From: Blepharisma stoltei
Lineage: Eukaryota > Ciliophora > Heterotrichea > Heterotrichida > Blepharismidae
Reading direction: 5' to 3'
NCBI GenBank assembly: GCA_914767885.1
Contig: CAJZBQ010000057.1
Coordinates: 558,001 to 622,000 of the forward strand
DNA: 64,000 nucleotides
The position numbers and the translations under genes were made by a program. Below the pieces are notes generated by a model. That model did not search any database. It worked only from the letters and a program-made list of their open reading frames with translations, and had not been told where the DNA came from. The stretch's first letter is position 1; each line of letters begins with the position of its first letter. Positions 1 to 9,496 of this stretch are shown in pieces.

Positions 1-367
1 TTATCAGTTTTGATTCAATCTGATTATAGTTTTTCATTTTTTGTCTTATTTCAAAGAATTTGAGCAGTGAGTTTTCTAAATCTGTTTTTGCTATTGCATC
101 ACTTTCGCAAATTAATTTGTCAAGATTTATAATTTCAAGTGAGTGCTTTAGCATTTCTTTTTTTTCATCTAATTGAATATTTATTATATCAATATCAGAT
201 AAGGTTAACCCATATTCCACAATTTTCCCAACTAAATTCACCATTTCTTCATCAATTCCTTTAAAAACTTCTCCAGCTTCCTCAAATAAATTATTTATCT
301 TTTCCTTCCTAAATTCTATTTCAGCATTTGTTTCTTCGATCAGATTCCCCAACGTCGACTCTGCCAT
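1..367 (-). CDS. Coiled-coil protein, 5' part only
   Basis: The reading frame starts at the ATG complementary to 365-367 and runs off the left edge with no stop, so only about 122 N-terminal residues are seen. They are rich in Glu, Lys, Ile and Leu with no Pro or Cys-rich stretch, which suggests an alpha-helical or coiled-coil protein. The start begins MAESTLGNLI. It is divergent from the BOP1 gene: the two start codons are only 23 bp apart, so both genes probably share one short promoter. I do not recognise the family. Confidence 0.7.
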   Translation of the reverse strand, partial: MAESTLGNLIEETNAEIEFRKEKINNLFEEAGEVFKGIDEEMVNLVGKIVEYGLTLSDIDIINIQLDEKKEMLKHSLEIINLDKLICESDAIAKTDLENSLLKFFEIRQKMKNYNQIESKLI

Positions 368-390
368 AATTCCTTTTATTAATCTTTACA

Positions 391-2514
391 ATGGCAGATG
401 ATAGCTCTGATGAAGAAATAAAGGTAAGGATAGGAGATATCCCTCTATCTTATTACGAAGATCTTCCTATCATTGGCTATGGAATCGATGGTAAAGCTGT
501 AGCCAAAGTCGTGGAAGGCGACGCCCTTGAAAAACATATTGCTAAATCAGATGACCCCGAATGGTGAAGAACTTTGACAGACCATCTCAATGCGAAAAAA
601 GTAAAAATCACTGATGAGATGCTAGAAGTCATAAGAAAAATCCGCCAACGAAAATCATTTGGTAGCGACTTTGATCCATATAGAGATCTGGAGCCTGAAG
701 CTAAGCCTCAGATTTCTGGATTTGGAACTGATGTCATGCCCCCTAAAAGAAGATTTGTTCCATCAAAATGGGAAAGAATCAAGATTGGTAGGCTTGCACG
801 AGCCATTGAAAAAGGCTGGCTTAAGCCAAAGTTAGAAAAAAAAGAAGAAGTCTTTGATATTTGGGCTGATGAAGATCAAGAAGAAAAGCCAGCCCCACCC
901 AAGTGGAATTTGCCTGGGAATGCTGAAAGCTATAACCCACCTGATGAATATTTGCTTAACGAAGAAGAAGCAAAAGAATGGGAAGAAAAGGAGCCGATGA
1001 ATAGAGAAAGCGAGTATATGCCGAAAAAATACCCTAATTTGAGGAGGGTTCCAGCTTATGAAAATATTATGAAGGAAAGGTTTGAAAGGTGCTTGGATTT
1101 GTTCTTGGCACCGAGAGTAACTCGGCCGAAAATAAATCTTGACCCTGATTCTTTGATACCAGATCTTCCTGACCCAGAAACGTTTAGGCCTTTTCCTGAA
1201 ATTTTACAAATGAAGTTTGTTGGGCACGAACACAGTATTACTCATATGGATTTTCTAGCAAATGGGGAATACATAGCTTCTGGGGACTCTTCAGGAGAAG
1301 TTAAAATATGGGAATCACAGACAGGAAAATGCTTACTCTCCCCTCCGTGAGTGAACAAAACCATTAGAAAAATCGCCAATTTTTGCCCAAAAACCCACCC
1401 TTCGTGAGTGAACAAAAAATTTTTTAATAGAAAATTTTTTTATAGAAAAAAATTTAGATATATAAATGATAATTAGTATAATGAAATCTAGAGCTAATTC
1501 TGTTCAATTTTAAACGAATTGCTTTTTAAAACATAAATTTTGTAAATTAAATTAATATTTGCTTTCCAATTTTTGCGAATTAGGATTTTTTTTAATTTCG
1601 AAAAAAAAATTTTTTTTAAAAAAAAAAAAAATTAACCCCCTCCGTGAGTGAACAAAATTTTTTTGTTCACTCACGGAGGGGGGGAGTTAGAGAGCCTTAA
1701 ATTTAAGAAAAGAATTTATTGGCTTGCCTGGAACCCTATCAAGCCCCTATTAGCAATTTGCTGTGGAAAAAATGTTTATTTAAAATCCTTCGAATGCTCC
1801 GACAAAGTAAGCATCGACTATGCAGAAGCCCCTGAAAACCAACTTGCTACCTGGGAATGGAAAGACGACGAAGTTAAAATAAAAATGAGAAAAGGTGTCA
1901 GAAAAGTAATCTGGCATGGCAAAGGAGACTATTTTGCAACCTTATGCAAGCGAGAATCCACAAGCAAAAAAGTTGCTGCCCATAGCTTAAGCAGATTTCA
2001 AACACAAAAAATTTTTTCAAAACAAAGTAAAGGCGATGTAAAATCGATTGCCTTTCACACCAAAAAGCCACTATTTTTCGTAGCAACAGAAAAAAATATA
2101 ATGGTTTATAACTTAAAACAAGGAGTTTTAGTGAAAAAATTCAAAGGCTTAGAAAACCCAACTCATATTGCAATTCATCCTTCAGGTGATCACATTCTTG
2201 CTGCTTGCGAAGACTGTAAATTGTTGTGGTATGACTATGACTTGTCTTCAACTCCTTATAAAACTTTCCTTTATCATAAGAGAGAATTGACTTATACACA
2301 TACTCATAAAAGATATCCGCTTGTTGCTACATGCTCTTTGGATAGCACTATACACATTTTCCATGCCCAAGTTTATCAAGATTATATGCAAAACCCAAGC
2401 ATTATTCCGCTGAAAATTATAAAAACTGATGGAGAGCCAATACAGTGTTTATTCCATCCGAAGCAGCCGTGGATTGCAGCGGTAATTGGAAAAGAGATAA
2501 GCTTATTTATTTAG
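391..2514 (+). CDS. BOP1/ERB1-like ribosome biogenesis protein, interrupted by an IES
   Basis: Homologue of BOP1 (yeast Erb1), a nucleolar subunit of the PeBoW complex needed for 60S ribosomal subunit and 5.8S/25S rRNA maturation. After removing the 354-bp insertion at 1336-1689 the protein is 589 residues. Residues about 15-270 match the BOP1 N-terminal domain (LPIIGYGIDGK, DDPEWW, FDPYRDLEP). WD40 repeats follow from about residue 274 (VGHEHSITHMDF, GEVKIW). One Trp near residue 59 is encoded by TGA, so a standard code would wrongly start the gene at 574. The join restores GKCL-ESLKFKKRIYWLAWNP, a normal WD40 blade. The protein is shorter than the roughly 750-800 residues of animal and yeast homologues, mainly for lack of long acidic tails. 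Stop is TAG. Confidence 0.9.
1336..1689 (+). mobile_element. Family A IES/MITE inside BOP1 (354 bp)
   Basis: The insertion is bounded by TTA at 1333-1335 and 1687-1689, so a TA pointer. The left end carries two direct copies of CCTCCGTGAGTGAACAAA (second one CTTCGTG...) about 50 bp apart. The right end carries a third copy followed at once by its inverse, forming a hairpin at about 1637-1682. The interior is very AT-rich and matches the other family A copies (20704, 23368, 27436, 58346). There is no ORF inside. Excision restores the BOP1 frame. Confidence 0.88.
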
Positions 2515-2712
2515 ATAATATAGATAAGATTCAATTAATTTGGAATTAATGTTAATTATCTTCTATTATTTTTTTACAGTAATAACTGTGTTAATCTACT
2601 TGCTACTTTTCTGAAGCGAATTTTTAGTCAAATAATTCGTTTAGCTGATTATTTTAAAAATAAGATAAATCTTATAACTTTACAAAACTATGGCAGGATA
2701 ATGATTTAAAAT

Positions 2713-3393
2713 ATGTCGAACAAATATTTTCCCTCTATATATTCTCCAAATACAAATTTGAAGCCTTTAAACAACATAGCAGTGCAATCCCGGCATCCAC
2801 AACCCTCTAAACTATCAATTCTTCCAAAAACTAGATCTTTATTACGTGCTGAATCAAGTTTCAGTCTCAATCTTTCTCCTTTAAGGTCCAAAAACTCTTC
2901 AAACGATCTAAGTTTATCATTTAGTAGGGAAAATTCTCAAAATCCAAACGATTTAAAATCATTTATAAAGCCTTCAGACTATCCTGTATTTAAAATAGAA
3001 AGGCCTTATGGCCGAACTAACAGCTGGAGAAGCAAACTATTTGATGCACATGAATTTGATTATCAGTCAAAATATTGCTTATATAAGAAGAGTTTCTTGA
3101 ATAAAAAATCAGTTTTTTCATTAATGAAAAAACTTGAACCAAAACCAATTAATTTTGTCTATGAAACTCCATGTGTTGTAAGATCTGTAAGTACAAAGAA
3201 AAGAGGGATTAAGGAACATAATTTTAAGGATGCAAATAGAAAATGGGACTTATTTAGTGGAAGACCTATGATAATAGGGTCAATGATTAAGAGAAATGGC
3301 CCTGCAAGGGTTAAAATCGAGAGAAAAAGAATATTGCCAAGAACTTCAAGCAATGTAAATACATCAACTGAAGAAACTTTTTGTTCATTTTAG
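2713..3393 (+). CDS. Basic Ser/Pro-rich protein of unknown function
   Basis: A 226-residue frame starting MSNKYFPSIYSPN and ending at TAG. It is rich in Ser, Arg, Lys and Asn, with no transmembrane segment or known domain visible. Ser-Pro and Leu-Ser-Pro motifs are frequent (SLNLSPLRS), as in cytoskeleton-associated or phosphorylated proteins. It needs neither splicing nor IES removal. It lies 198 bp after BOP1 on the same strand. The overlapping opposite-strand frames are shorter and lower quality. Function unknown. Confidence 0.65.
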   Translation: MSNKYFPSIYSPNTNLKPLNNIAVQSRHPQPSKLSILPKTRSLLRAESSFSLNLSPLRSKNSSNDLSLSFSRENSQNPNDLKSFIKPSDYPVFKIERPYGRTNSWRSKLFDAHEFDYQSKYCLYKKSFLNKKSVFSLMKKLEPKPINFVYETPCVVRSVSTKKRGIKEHNFKDANRKWDLFSGRPMIIGSMIKRNGPARVKIERKRILPRTSSNVNTSTEETFCSF

Positions 3394-3535
3394 ATTAAAA
3401 TTTAAAGTCCAACCAAAGATACTTTATCCACACAAATAAATAAAATCAATTGTTATTTAAACCATCTAATTTGTGAATTAATATTTTATTAGCATTTGTG
3501 TTTGGTAAAAGATAATTTCAGTAATTATAATAATT

Positions 3536-4788
3536 ATGGAGACTGAAGAAGATGAAATCAGAACAAGGCTTCCAGAAATACACTCTATCATTGCTGCCTC
3601 ATCTGACAACATAAATTGGTCAGAAATCCATGACGATTTTGAACATCTCAACTGGCTTAATTTTGATATGGCAAAGGCAATGACAATACTAGAAAGTGCT
3701 TTAGACATAATCGATTTAGTTTCTCTACTAGACTCAAACGAAACCTCTCGTTATAACGTACTCCAGCATAATCGCGTAATCTTATTTTTAAACAGACTTG
3801 TATTTGAACTAACAAATGACAAAAAATCATTGAAATTGCTGTGTGCCCATCTCAAAAAGAAAATAAGCTCATTTATTTTCTTTAAAAGCGGAAAAAATGC
3901 TCTATATCACATAGAAGATGAAGACCTTGTTCCGTTTTTTAAATCACTTCACGAATCTTTCCAAAGCATGAAAGAAACGCTGCTTAACATTTTTTCTCAT
4001 CTCGACAGTATATTCAAACAAGAAACTTATAAGTCTCTTGATTCTTATTTAACAGAAGAATTCAATACAGACATCATTCTTAATAGAAACTCGACCTTGA
4101 GACAAATTCCAGAAATAAAAAAAATTATCAGTGAAAAATATGACAAACCCTATTCGCATTCATCAGGCATCAGAACTAATGGAGGAATGTGGAGCGGAGG
4201 AGGCATGGGTTCTTATTATTCATCTAATAGAGAAAATGATTATTTTGGGGAACTAGATGTGCATGGAAATCGCCAGGGTTATGGAAAAATCACATTTTTC
4301 AATGGAGATAAATATGATGGCTATTGAAAAGATGATAACATGCACGGCATTGGAATCTATTTTTGGAAAGAAGGAGGCAGATATGAAGGAGAATTCCACG
4401 ATGGAAAAATGCAAGGGCACGGGAAAAGAATATATCCTTCAGGAATCAAGAGAAAATAGATATTTGTTATAATTTTTTTTTTTATATTTTAAAATAAAAA
4501 AAAAAAAAAAAAACTTCAGGAAATATTTACGAAGGAGATCTAGTTAATAATAAAAAAGAAGGCAAGGGAAGCATGAAGTTTAAGAATGGCGACCAGTATG
4601 AAGGAGACTGAAAAGATGATGACATGCATGGAGAAGGAATATATAGCTGGAGTACAGGAGATGTATATCGAGGAAGATTCCAAGGAGACAGAAGAGAAGG
4701 AAAAGGGACACTAACCCTTGCAAGTGGAGAAGTATATGAAGCTGAATGGAGAGATGATAAAATGATGGGAAGGACTAATATAATTTAA
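3536..4788 (+). CDS. MORN-repeat protein, interrupted by a 77-bp insertion
   Basis: A protein of 391 residues once the 77-bp insertion is removed. Residues 1-225 are an acidic helical region without a recognised domain. The C-terminal 160 residues hold about seven MORN repeats (for example GNRQGYGKITFFNGDKYDGYW, cut here to its start; NKKEGKGSMKFKNGDQYEGDW later). Two repeat-ending Trp residues are TGA. MORN repeats usually bind membranes or act as scaffolds. The insertion lies between YPSG and NIYEGD; deleting exactly one copy of the 9-bp repeat CTTCAGGAA plus the intervening DNA restores the repeat register. The gene converges on the next one, with only 4 bp between the stop codons. Confidence 0.85.
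4446..4522 (+). mobile_element. 77-bp A/T-tract insertion flanked by CTTCAGGAA
   Basis: Direct repeats CTTCAGGAA at 4437-4445 and 4514-4522 flank a short insert made of a T tract and a long A tract (about 19 A before the right repeat). It shifts the MORN frame (77 is not a multiple of 3) and introduces TAG. The repeat contains no TA, unlike most insertions here. It could be a tiny retroposon with poly(A) and a target duplication, or an IES with a non-TA pointer. Confidence 0.75.
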
Positions 4789-4792
4789 TGAA

Positions 4793-5161
4793 TTAGTGAA
4801 TACCTGCGCGAAGTCTTGCTTCTGCTTGAAGGAGGTCTATTTCTGCATTTTTTTCTATCAATCTTGAAGCATCTGCATTAGAAATTATGCCAGCTCTTGC
4901 AGCATCGTTAAGGTCATTTATATCACGAATTTTTATCATCATGGAATCCAGCCAAAAGACTCTTGAAACTCCTGGGTTTTTTAAACAACCTTCAAGATTT
5001 CCGTATTGTTTTCTGTAAAGATTGACAGGATCTATTGGGGGTAATTCTCTTAATATTTTTGATACTTCCGAGATGGAAAGCTGCATTCTATATTGGCAAT
5101 GGTTGCAAAAACAGTTCACCAAGAATGCAATAAAAGCTCTGTCTGAAGATGATCCTTCCAT
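4793..5161 (-). CDS. Small conserved-looking protein, unknown function
   Basis: A complete 122-residue frame starting MEGSSSDRAFIAFLVN and ending at TAA. The N-terminal third has a Cys pair (CFCNHCQYRM) that could bind metal. The remainder is helical, with no membrane segment. There is no intron or insertion. It converges with the MORN gene. I do not recognise the family. Confidence 0.65.
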   Translation of the reverse strand: MEGSSSDRAFIAFLVNCFCNHCQYRMQLSISEVSKILRELPPIDPVNLYRKQYGNLEGCLKNPGVSRVFWLDSMMIKIRDINDLNDAARAGIISNADASRLIEKNAEIDLLQAEARLRAGIH

Positions 5162-5490
5162 TTTTATAATTTGGGCTTATAATTTGTGCAAATGAATTTA
5201 AGGTCATGAAAAGTGTCTTATATCTTAAATCTATTTAAGTATTAGACCAATTATCTATAGAGGAGCTATCATTCAAAGAGTAGCTTAAATACTTTGATAA
5301 ATATTTAGATGCCATCATGGTGATTTAAGATTTATCATTTTAATTCTGCATAAACTATGCTCTTTTTCTTAGATTTGAAATTCCGAAATTTGAAAAATAA
5401 TTTCACTATGTCTCAAATTATTTTATTTGAGTTTTAAAATTTATTCAGCTCGCTTCTATATTTCCATCCAAAACTCATTATTTTATAAAT
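5162..5490. other. Intergenic spacer
   Basis: AT-rich spacer between the divergent 4793-5161 gene and the Mis18-like gene. I see no repeat, RNA gene or convincing ORF. Promoters for both neighbours must lie here. Confidence 0.6.
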
Positions 5491-6709
5491 ATGCAGGCCT
5501 TAAGTGCACCTTATCAATGCAAAGCTTGTCATGTTAGCATCAGTTCTGAAGAATTCTTGATACATTGGGAGCCAAAATACGTATTCTCTGTCGTGTAAAC
5601 TTTACTTAGTTCAAATGCAAAAATCGAAGCTGATAATAATGTTTCTTGCTCAGGTTGTGGAAAGTATCTAGGACACAAAGAGGTAAATTTTTAAATCAGG
5701 GGTTTGCAATGGCACTTGGAGCCTAGTTCATTAAATTTGAAAAGTGTCGCCAAAGCAGAAGTCAACTTATTTTCTCTTAAGCAGCAAGATATGGCAGATA
5801 TATACCAGGATGCAGTTTAGATGATCTTGGTTTGGGAGAATGCAAGGCACTCCCGAATGGTAAGCTGACGAATCAACTCGGGGATTTGAGAAATAAGTCT
5901 GATGCGAGGCATTTCTTAACTCCCTAAGCTTGAGCTGGAGAACCAACTTCGAGAATTAGGTTGAATTATTTCAGCCCAGGATTATCTAAATAGGCTCCTG
6001 GGCTACATCAGTATGAAGATCACTAGACTTCTTGAAAATACTAAAATAGAGGTCAAGCAAAATTTGCTGCTGAAGAGCCAATTAAGAGGTTTTCAATACA
6101 GTTCAGAAACAGATTTGGTCTTACTCCATCATCGCTCTGAAGGTAGGCTGCTTTTAACAGATCGAAATGGCTTCTATAATGATTTTTTGGCAAGTGTGTA
6201 TAGATTCATGGAAGGAAGAGTGCTAGTTTTAATAACGAATATTGAAGAAAGTCCACCTGAAGGAGCTTTAGTTTCTTCAGAAATATATGAATTATCTAAA
6301 TTTGGAGACCAGCCAACTATAGCCGAGCCTTGTTATGGCTTAGGCTGCGCTGATGACTCCCGATGTCACCCAAGGGACAGGCAAATCAACATTTATTGGT
6401 AAACCAATTCCTGGAAGGTAAATCCGCCTAATATTGAAGATTTGCCGCTTAGGGAGTTAGTTTTACCATTTTCAACTCCTGGGTGGAGCGCCAAAGCCCG
6501 AGCCATAGCAAGACTCAGGGCATATAGGAATTTTAGGCGAGATGGGAAAGGTAGTGTGCTGGAAAAGCTCGCCTTCAGAGTATCAACTTAATCATATAAG
6601 AGAAAGTATTATGAGATCAGCCTTTTATAGAGAACCTGCTAATTATGCAAGATTGCCAGAAGCTTATCATCCTTCAGCTTCAAATAAGTTTAAGTGTTCA
6701 TTACTATAA
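5491..6709 (+). CDS. Mis18/Yippee-like zinc protein with one intron and two IESs; one unresolved stop
   Basis: The N-terminal half matches the Mis18/Yippee zinc fold: CKAC near residue 11, CSGCGKYLG near residue 62, then WHLEPSSLNL and a helical tail, in the order seen in Mis18, which works in CENP-A loading at centromeres. A 15-nt intron lies at 5595-5609. IESs at 5820-6005 and 6323-6527 must go to join DIYQDAV-YISMKITRLL and GDQPTI-GILGEMGK. With these removed the locus is exactly 271 codons. One in-frame TAA remains at 5692-5694, inside a 17-nt GT...AG stretch (5684-5700) whose removal would break the frame. The gene is therefore either freshly damaged, mis-sequenced, or spliced oddly. The family call rests on the zinc motifs and spacing only. 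Confidence 0.6.
5820..6005 (+). mobile_element. IES in the Mis18-like gene (186 bp)
   Basis: TA pointers at 5818-5819 and 6004-6005. Excision changes GTT TAG to GTT TAC ATC and keeps the frame. The insert is GC-richer than usual and holds two related segments (CGAATCAACTCGG and GAACCAACTTCGAG). Next to the right end is a foldback of AGCCCAGGA with TCCTGGGCT. It is not obviously a member of families A-C. Confidence 0.7.
6323..6527 (+). mobile_element. IES with TATAG pointer and imperfect terminal inverted repeats (205 bp)
   Basis: TATAG occurs at 6318-6322 and 6523-6527. Just inside lie imperfect inverted repeats of about 20 bp (GAGCCTTGTTATGGCTTAGG on the left against GCCCGAGCCATAGCAAGACT on the right). 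Removal joins PTI to GILGEMGK in frame. The insert is GC-rich relative to its surroundings. Confidence 0.75.
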
Positions 6710-7490
6710 TAAAACTCTAATCTCCTTTGAAATAAAATTGGAAAAAATAAAGCTTGCTTTATAATTAATAAAGACGTATTATGGAATTTTATGAGGATAA
6801 TATGATAATGGTGATTGGAGAGAAATTTAATTTAAGTCTCGTATGGGATAATATTATTGAAAATTAAGAAATAAAGAGGCCAGGCTAAAATAATATAATT
6901 AATTCTAAAATAGAATTTAAAATAATTTCCTTTCTAACTTGTCGGTATTTCAAATTTCAATCAATTAATTTGGCATGGCAATTTTTTTAGTCAATATTCT
7001 GGATTAAAATAAGTTAATATTTCTGATGATCTAATTGTTGCACTTATTTTTGTAGCAAGAAGAGATCAATTATTACAATTGGCATTCAAAATATTAAATA
7101 TTTGGCGTTAATGCAATATTATTTCACATTTATCATAATCTTTAAACCAATTTCAAATCCACAGTCTTTAGGTGAAACTCTATGATGATTATTTTAAACA
7201 AATTAATTTGCATTTCCCATCTAGCTTTATACCATGAAAATATGCTTATTTATATCTTCTTTATTACTAATTTCAAGCAATCAATAAATTCTATAATCTT
7301 TAATTAACCGGTTTTTCTGAAGCAAATAAACTTATATCTCATTAAATTTAAATATAGTTTTTTTTTTTAGAATTTGTAACAGACTAATTGCTTTCCTTTT
7401 ATTTTCTATATCGCCTAAATTTGCTTCTAATCTTGCAAAAAGGCCTTTTTACCTATTTCGATTTAAATATCACTTTTCGACTATAAATAA
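6710..7490. other. AT-rich intergenic spacer
   Basis: About 780 bp of very AT-rich DNA between two same-strand genes. No ORF above background, no RNA gene and no terminal-repeat element recognised. Confidence 0.6.
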
Positions 7491-7856
7491 ATGAATTGCT
7501 TTATAGTTTGCATCAAAGCAATTAAAAAGAAGTCAACGAAGCAAATTCTGCCGAAACCTGAAGAAACGTCTAATTCTCCAAGTTCACAGACACCAAATAA
7601 TAGAGATCACTCGAGATCTCTAAGCTTAATCTCGATTCTTTCAGACTCAAGCAAACTCCCCGATGACAGCGTTGATTTAAGCAGTAATGTCCCTTATGTC
7701 CAAAGAAAAAGACCTAAGGTTTATAATTTAAGAAATAATTCAATCACAGTTCGACACACAAAAACAAATGAAGTTGTTTCTAGCCAAAAAACCAGGTTTA
7801 TCAGAATTCTTAAAAATTGTCCATCGCCTCAACCAACTGCTCAAGTGAAAAATTAA
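7491..7856 (+). CDS. Small Ser/Lys-rich protein, unknown function
   Basis: A 121-residue frame, MNCFIVCIKAIKKK, ending at TAA. After a short N-terminal segment containing two Cys it becomes Ser-, Pro- and basic-rich (RKRPKVYNLRNN), suggesting a disordered, possibly nuclear protein. Its composition resembles the genes at 2713 and 8735. It stands alone in a region with long spacers. No known domain. Confidence 0.5.
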   Translation: MNCFIVCIKAIKKKSTKQILPKPEETSNSPSSQTPNNRDHSRSLSLISILSDSSKLPDDSVDLSSNVPYVQRKRPKVYNLRNNSITVRHTKTNEVVSSQKTRFIRILKNCPSPQPTAQVKN

Positions 7857-8734
7857 TGTATTTTAAATTAATATAATTGAATTTCAAAAAAGCAGAAAAT
7901 TTTAGTTATTTGAGATTTTCCTAGTTCTGTAGCTTTATGGTTATTCGCTTTTTTCAATTTTACAAAACAAATAAATGGTGTCAGGTTTTTAATCTTTCAA
8001 CTGATTGGGTTTTGCCATTATTTTATCTTAATTTCTCCAAATATCTCAACAATTTAATAAGGTACAATAAACTTGAAAGCTAGGTTCTTTGATGAATCTA
8101 AATTTAATAATTTAATTTTTTTCAATGAATTTTTTGTAGTATTTAGTCTAAAATATTTAGAAAATATTTAAAAATCTAGATTAATAGTTCGAAGTAATAT
8201 GGACTTGCAAGTAAATTATAAAATAACTCAAAAGAATTAATCAGATATACAGGTTTTATATAATTTTATTAGTCAAATTGCTCATTTACAATATTTATTT
8301 ATTTATTTTATATTGTTATCGTCGTCATATGAAAGATCTCTAAAATTGGATTCTAATTTTTCTCCTGCGTTATACTAACTTTAATCATTACCTAAACAAC
8401 ATAAATATTTTATTTTATATGAATATTTTTAAATCTAACACTATGATGCTTTTTACTAAACAGCTATAAGGATAGCTTGATGATAGAACTTTATTCATTA
8501 TTTTTAAATCTCATTGACACTAGTATTTGATATTTCAATTATCATTTTTATTAATAATAACTAATATTTAAACAAAAAAGCTTTAGAAAGCATTAGTGGA
8601 TCATATTATGAAATTTTAATTGATTTTTACATAATAAGTGAACTTGTCGATTATCTAATTATAATCAACAAGAAACATCTAAAAGGCATAACTGCATAAG
8701 TAAATATAAATGTCTTTTTAATTAAAAATTATAA
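7857..8734. other. AT-rich intergenic spacer
   Basis: About 880 bp, with only short frames broken by TAA and TAG. No element with recognisable ends was seen. Confidence 0.6.
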
Positions 8735-9268
8735 ATGAATGCTGTTCCCAGTAAAGAAATTTTACTACGAAAAAATGAAAATTCTCTGAGCCCAAACAAG
8801 CTGATTATTTTATCTCCCAAAGACCAAAAACCTCAACGAGTTAAAGTAAAAATTACAACTTATTACGCTCATAGAGATAGATTAAAATCCGATAAAATAA
8901 TGTCATTAAATTCTAGTCCAAAATCATCTCAAGACAAATCAACTGGATTTTATAAATTATACAACAGCAATGAATCAACTCCTAAAGCAGCTGAAAAACC
9001 TTTTAAATTTCCAAATTTGCCTATCTCACTGTCGAATAAAGTTATAAAAAAGCATAAAAATTTTTTGTTCCAAAATGACGACAATATGCTTGCTAGAGGT
9101 GTAAGTTTAAAAATTCTCCCAATCATAGTGTCTCCTTTAAAGCCAAGAGTGGTTAAAAACGAAATTAACGATAGAAGTTTAGGAAATTCACCAAATAAAA
9201 GATGAATTTATTCAAATTTTTCTTCTGCAAGTTCTATTAAAAGGGCTGCAAAATTGCAATCAGGGTAA
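8735..9268 (+). CDS. Basic Ser/Lys-rich protein, unknown function
   Basis: A 177-residue protein, starting MNAVPSKEILLRKN and ending at TAA 9266-9268. The frame crosses one TGA (Trp) at about 9203, so a standard-code reading would cut off the last 21 residues. It is rich in Lys, Ser, Pro and Asn with repeated Ser-Pro motifs, no membrane segment and no recognised fold. It is probably disordered. Confidence 0.55.
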
Positions 9269-9496
9269 TTTAAGAGTCTTGTATAGAATAATATAAGCTG
9301 CATAACTAAGTTAATTATAATAATATATGATGGAAATAAAAGAAAATCCTATTGAATAGTTAATGTTAATTATTTGACCCTTCTAAGCTTTAGAAATGAT
9401 TTTTCTACTCTTGATATCATTTTTGCTATTAAACTGTATTTTTAATAAATTTATGATGAATTAATTTATGTTGTAGCAAATAAATAAATTATCTTT

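Noticed and set aside
1336-1689. Repeated 20-bp motifs as a CRISPR array
   Set aside because: Only two or three copies, unequal spacing, inverted copies included, and a eukaryotic genome; they are element ends.
6013-6402. Independent 129-residue gene starting at 6013
   Set aside because: It is the middle exon of the Mis18-like locus; its last 25 codons run into the 6323-6527 IES.
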